From positions 1-15,732 of the forward strand of contig CAAFMK010000062.1 of NCBI GenBank assembly GCA_900763995.1: a DNA stretch of 15,732 nt, given 5' to 3'. Made by a program: the position numbers and the translations under genes. Shown one piece after another: positions 14,899-15,732 of this stretch. The notes beneath the pieces are model-generated. The model was not told where the DNA came from, did not search any database, and saw nothing but the letters and a program-made list of their open reading frames with translations. The DNA comes from an uncultured Oscillospiraceae bacterium. Its GTDB lineage: Bacteria > Bacillota > Clostridia > Oscillospirales > Oscillospiraceae. How positions within the stretch are numbered: the first letter of the stretch is position 1; every line of letters begins with the position of its first letter.

Positions 14899-15024
14899 TC
14901 AGGATTTCTCCTGCTCGGCCTGTTGCCTAAGGGCCTTAATGGCGTAGTCCACAGCGGGGATCGCCTTTGCTGTACAGTACTGCTTGAGAAGTTCCAACTC
15001 CCGAATGGCCTCTTTTGCTGTCAT
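14899..15024 (-). CDS. Small 41-residue helical protein
   Basis: This 41-residue frame runs from ATG at 15024 to TGA at 14899 on the - strand. The sequence (MTAKEAIRELELLKQYC, then AVDYAIKALRQQAEQEKS) is charged and strongly helix-forming, with no membrane segment. It resembles the many short proteins with an AIxxL...DxAIxAL pattern seen in clostridial and phage genomes, none with a function known to me. Support for a real gene: AAAGGAG (15042-15036) lies ahead of the start, a promoter is found at 15108-15136, and the codon use resembles the neighbours. It stands alone, convergent with the NUDIX gene and downstream of the ABC-2 permease gene. A hairpin in its leader may control it. Confidence 0.65.
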   Translation of the reverse strand: MTAKEAIRELELLKQYCTAKAIPAVDYAIKALRQQAEQEKS

Positions 15025-15051
15025 AGTCCTCACACTCCTTTACAAGGCTCT

Positions 15052-15089
15052 GTTTGGAGATACAACTGTAGATACAGACCTCTCCAAAC
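15052..15089 (-). promoter_or_regulatory. Operator-like nested dyad / leader hairpin
   Basis: Perfect 9-base arms GTTTGGAGA (15052-15060) and TCTCCAAAC (15081-15089) enclose TACAACTGTA (15061-15070), an exact TACA-N2-TGTA. This overlaps a second dyad, CTGTA-GA-TACAG (15066-15077). TACA-N2-TGTA is the core of operators bound by BlaI/MecI/CopY-type repressors. The element lies between the likely transcription start (about 15101) and the ribosome site of the 41-residue gene, so it could act as DNA operator or RNA hairpin. Confidence 0.5.
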
Positions 15090-15107
15090 TGGTATGAACC
15101 TACCTGT

Positions 15108-15136
15108 ATTTTAGCATGAGAGTGTGAAAAAGTAAA
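15108..15136 (-). promoter_or_regulatory. Promoter for the 41-residue protein gene
   Basis: On the - strand TTTACT (15136-15131) and TAAAAT (15113-15108) are 17 bases apart, and TGC just before the -10 box makes it an extended -10. Transcription would start near 15101, giving a leader of about 77 bases that contains the nested dyad. Confidence 0.6.
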
Positions 15137-15174
15137 TGGAGATTATTTATGGAAAAGAGAAGTGCGGTGGTGCC

Positions 15175-15732
15175 TCAATACTCTTGCTTTGCAACAATGC
15201 CGCAGGAGATGCGGTAGGACAGCCATAGTCCAGCCACAGGGAGAGCGAAGATCACAGTGAAGATTCCCACAATTCCCCAGGCAGAGAAACTGCTGAGGAA
15301 GGAGAGATCCAGTGAATCTAAAAATCCAAGTTGGGCAGCCCCAAAAAACAGAATAATTGGAAGAAAAATGATGACATAGAGGTAAGGTCTGGCCCGCTCA
15401 TGCCCCAGTTTATAGCACAGGGGGAGGAGAATATCGCAGTAGAGCAGCCCCAGCTCCATAGAGACCAAAACGGTGATAAGATTTTCCGTCAGTGTACTGT
15501 GATCACCGGTGATGGACAGCAGGGTACTGGAGAGCAGACCGTACAGGATAGCGCATACCAGAAGAAATATGGTAAACAGATAACGCCCTTTCACAATTGC
15601 GGGACGGCCCAAGGGAAAGGTCAAGCTGTACGCGGCCCAGTGGGCCTGCTCATCATAGGAAAAGGCGGCGATGGGCAGCATCATAATAATCATTACGACC
15701 ATACAGGACATATAGAATATTGGAAAAATACC
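15175..15732 (-). CDS. ABC-2 type transporter permease, C-terminal part (runs off the window)
   Basis: The frame is open to the window edge, giving 185 residues and lacking the true N-terminus, perhaps about 50 residues. Five or six hydrophobic helices are seen. The block FSYDEQAHWAAYSLTFPLGR, followed by AIVKGRYLF, matches the pattern D-E-x3-W-x2-Y-x-L-x-LP-x-x-R-x2-I-V-x2-KY of ABC-2 membrane proteins (ABC2_membrane_5 type). These work with a separate ATPase and usually a GntR-type regulator, often in drug or peptide export or self-protection. The partner genes would lie upstream, outside the window. An internal ATG at 15711 is not taken as the start because the reading frame continues upstream with hydrophobic residues (GIFPIFY). 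No hairpin terminator was found after its stop. Confidence 0.75.
   Translation of the reverse strand, partial: GIFPIFYMSCMVVMIIMMLPIAAFSYDEQAHWAAYSLTFPLGRPAIVKGRYLFTIFLLVCAILYGLLSSTLLSITGDHSTLTENLITVLVSMELGLLYCDILLPLCYKLGHERARPYLYVIIFLPIILFFGAAQLGFLDSLDLSFLSSFSAWGIVGIFTVIFALPVAGLWLSYRISCGIVAKQEY

Noticed and set aside
1..15732. Mobile element, CRISPR array, tRNA or rRNA gene
   Set aside because: No spaced direct repeats, transposase or integrase motifs, tRNA cloverleaf or rRNA-like stretches were recognised on reading; an absence by eye is not proof.

Overview
The window looks like a chromosomal segment of a Gram-positive, low-to-mid GC Firmicute, most likely a clostridial gut anaerobe of the Oscillospiraceae type. 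This is inferred from the DUF1934-argS pair (the ywiB-argS neighbourhood of Bacillus), strong AGGAGG ribosome sites, a CsaB-type pyruvyl transferase, a lipoprotein zinc-binding protein and consensus sigma-A promoters. No rRNA, tRNA, CRISPR, insertion sequence, phage or integrase gene was seen. Coding density is high.

Region 1 (47-7442, + strand) is a tight six-gene operon for a cell-surface polysaccharide. It encodes a MurJ/MVF-family flippase, an O-antigen ligase/polymerase-like membrane protein, a GT4 glycosyltransferase, two tandem DUF4330 membrane proteins, and a fusion of a GT4 domain with a CsaB pyruvyl transferase domain. A hairpin terminator at about 7459-7502 closes it. The likely role is synthesis, flipping, polymerisation or transfer, and pyruvylation of a secondary cell-wall polymer of the kind that anchors SLH-domain proteins.

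Region 2 (7550-10859, + strand) starts with a near-consensus promoter. It drives a zinc-type ABC importer (binding lipoprotein, ATPase, permease, all with overlapping stop/start codons), followed 27 bases later by a SAM-dependent methyltransferase.

Region 3 (10887-11345, - strand) holds a 137-residue protein of unknown function with a consensus promoter, a foldable leader of about 85 bases and its own terminator. It is convergent with the methyltransferase gene and divergent from the next operon.

Region 4 (11539-14880, + strand) starts with a consensus promoter and carries a DUF1934 protein and arginyl-tRNA synthetase (argS). A strong hairpin terminator then directly abuts the ribosome site of a small three-helix membrane protein gene, which is followed by a NUDIX hydrolase gene of CoA-diphosphatase type and a second terminator.

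Region 5 (14899-15732, - strand) holds a 41-residue small protein gene with its own promoter and an operator-like/hairpin leader containing TACA-N2-TGTA. Upstream of it lies the C-terminal part of an ABC-2 type permease gene that runs off the window edge.

The strongest lead for undescribed biology is the polysaccharide operon. It combines a MurJ-like flippase that may be dedicated to this polymer, two DUF4330 proteins of unknown function, and a GT-pyruvyl transferase fusion.
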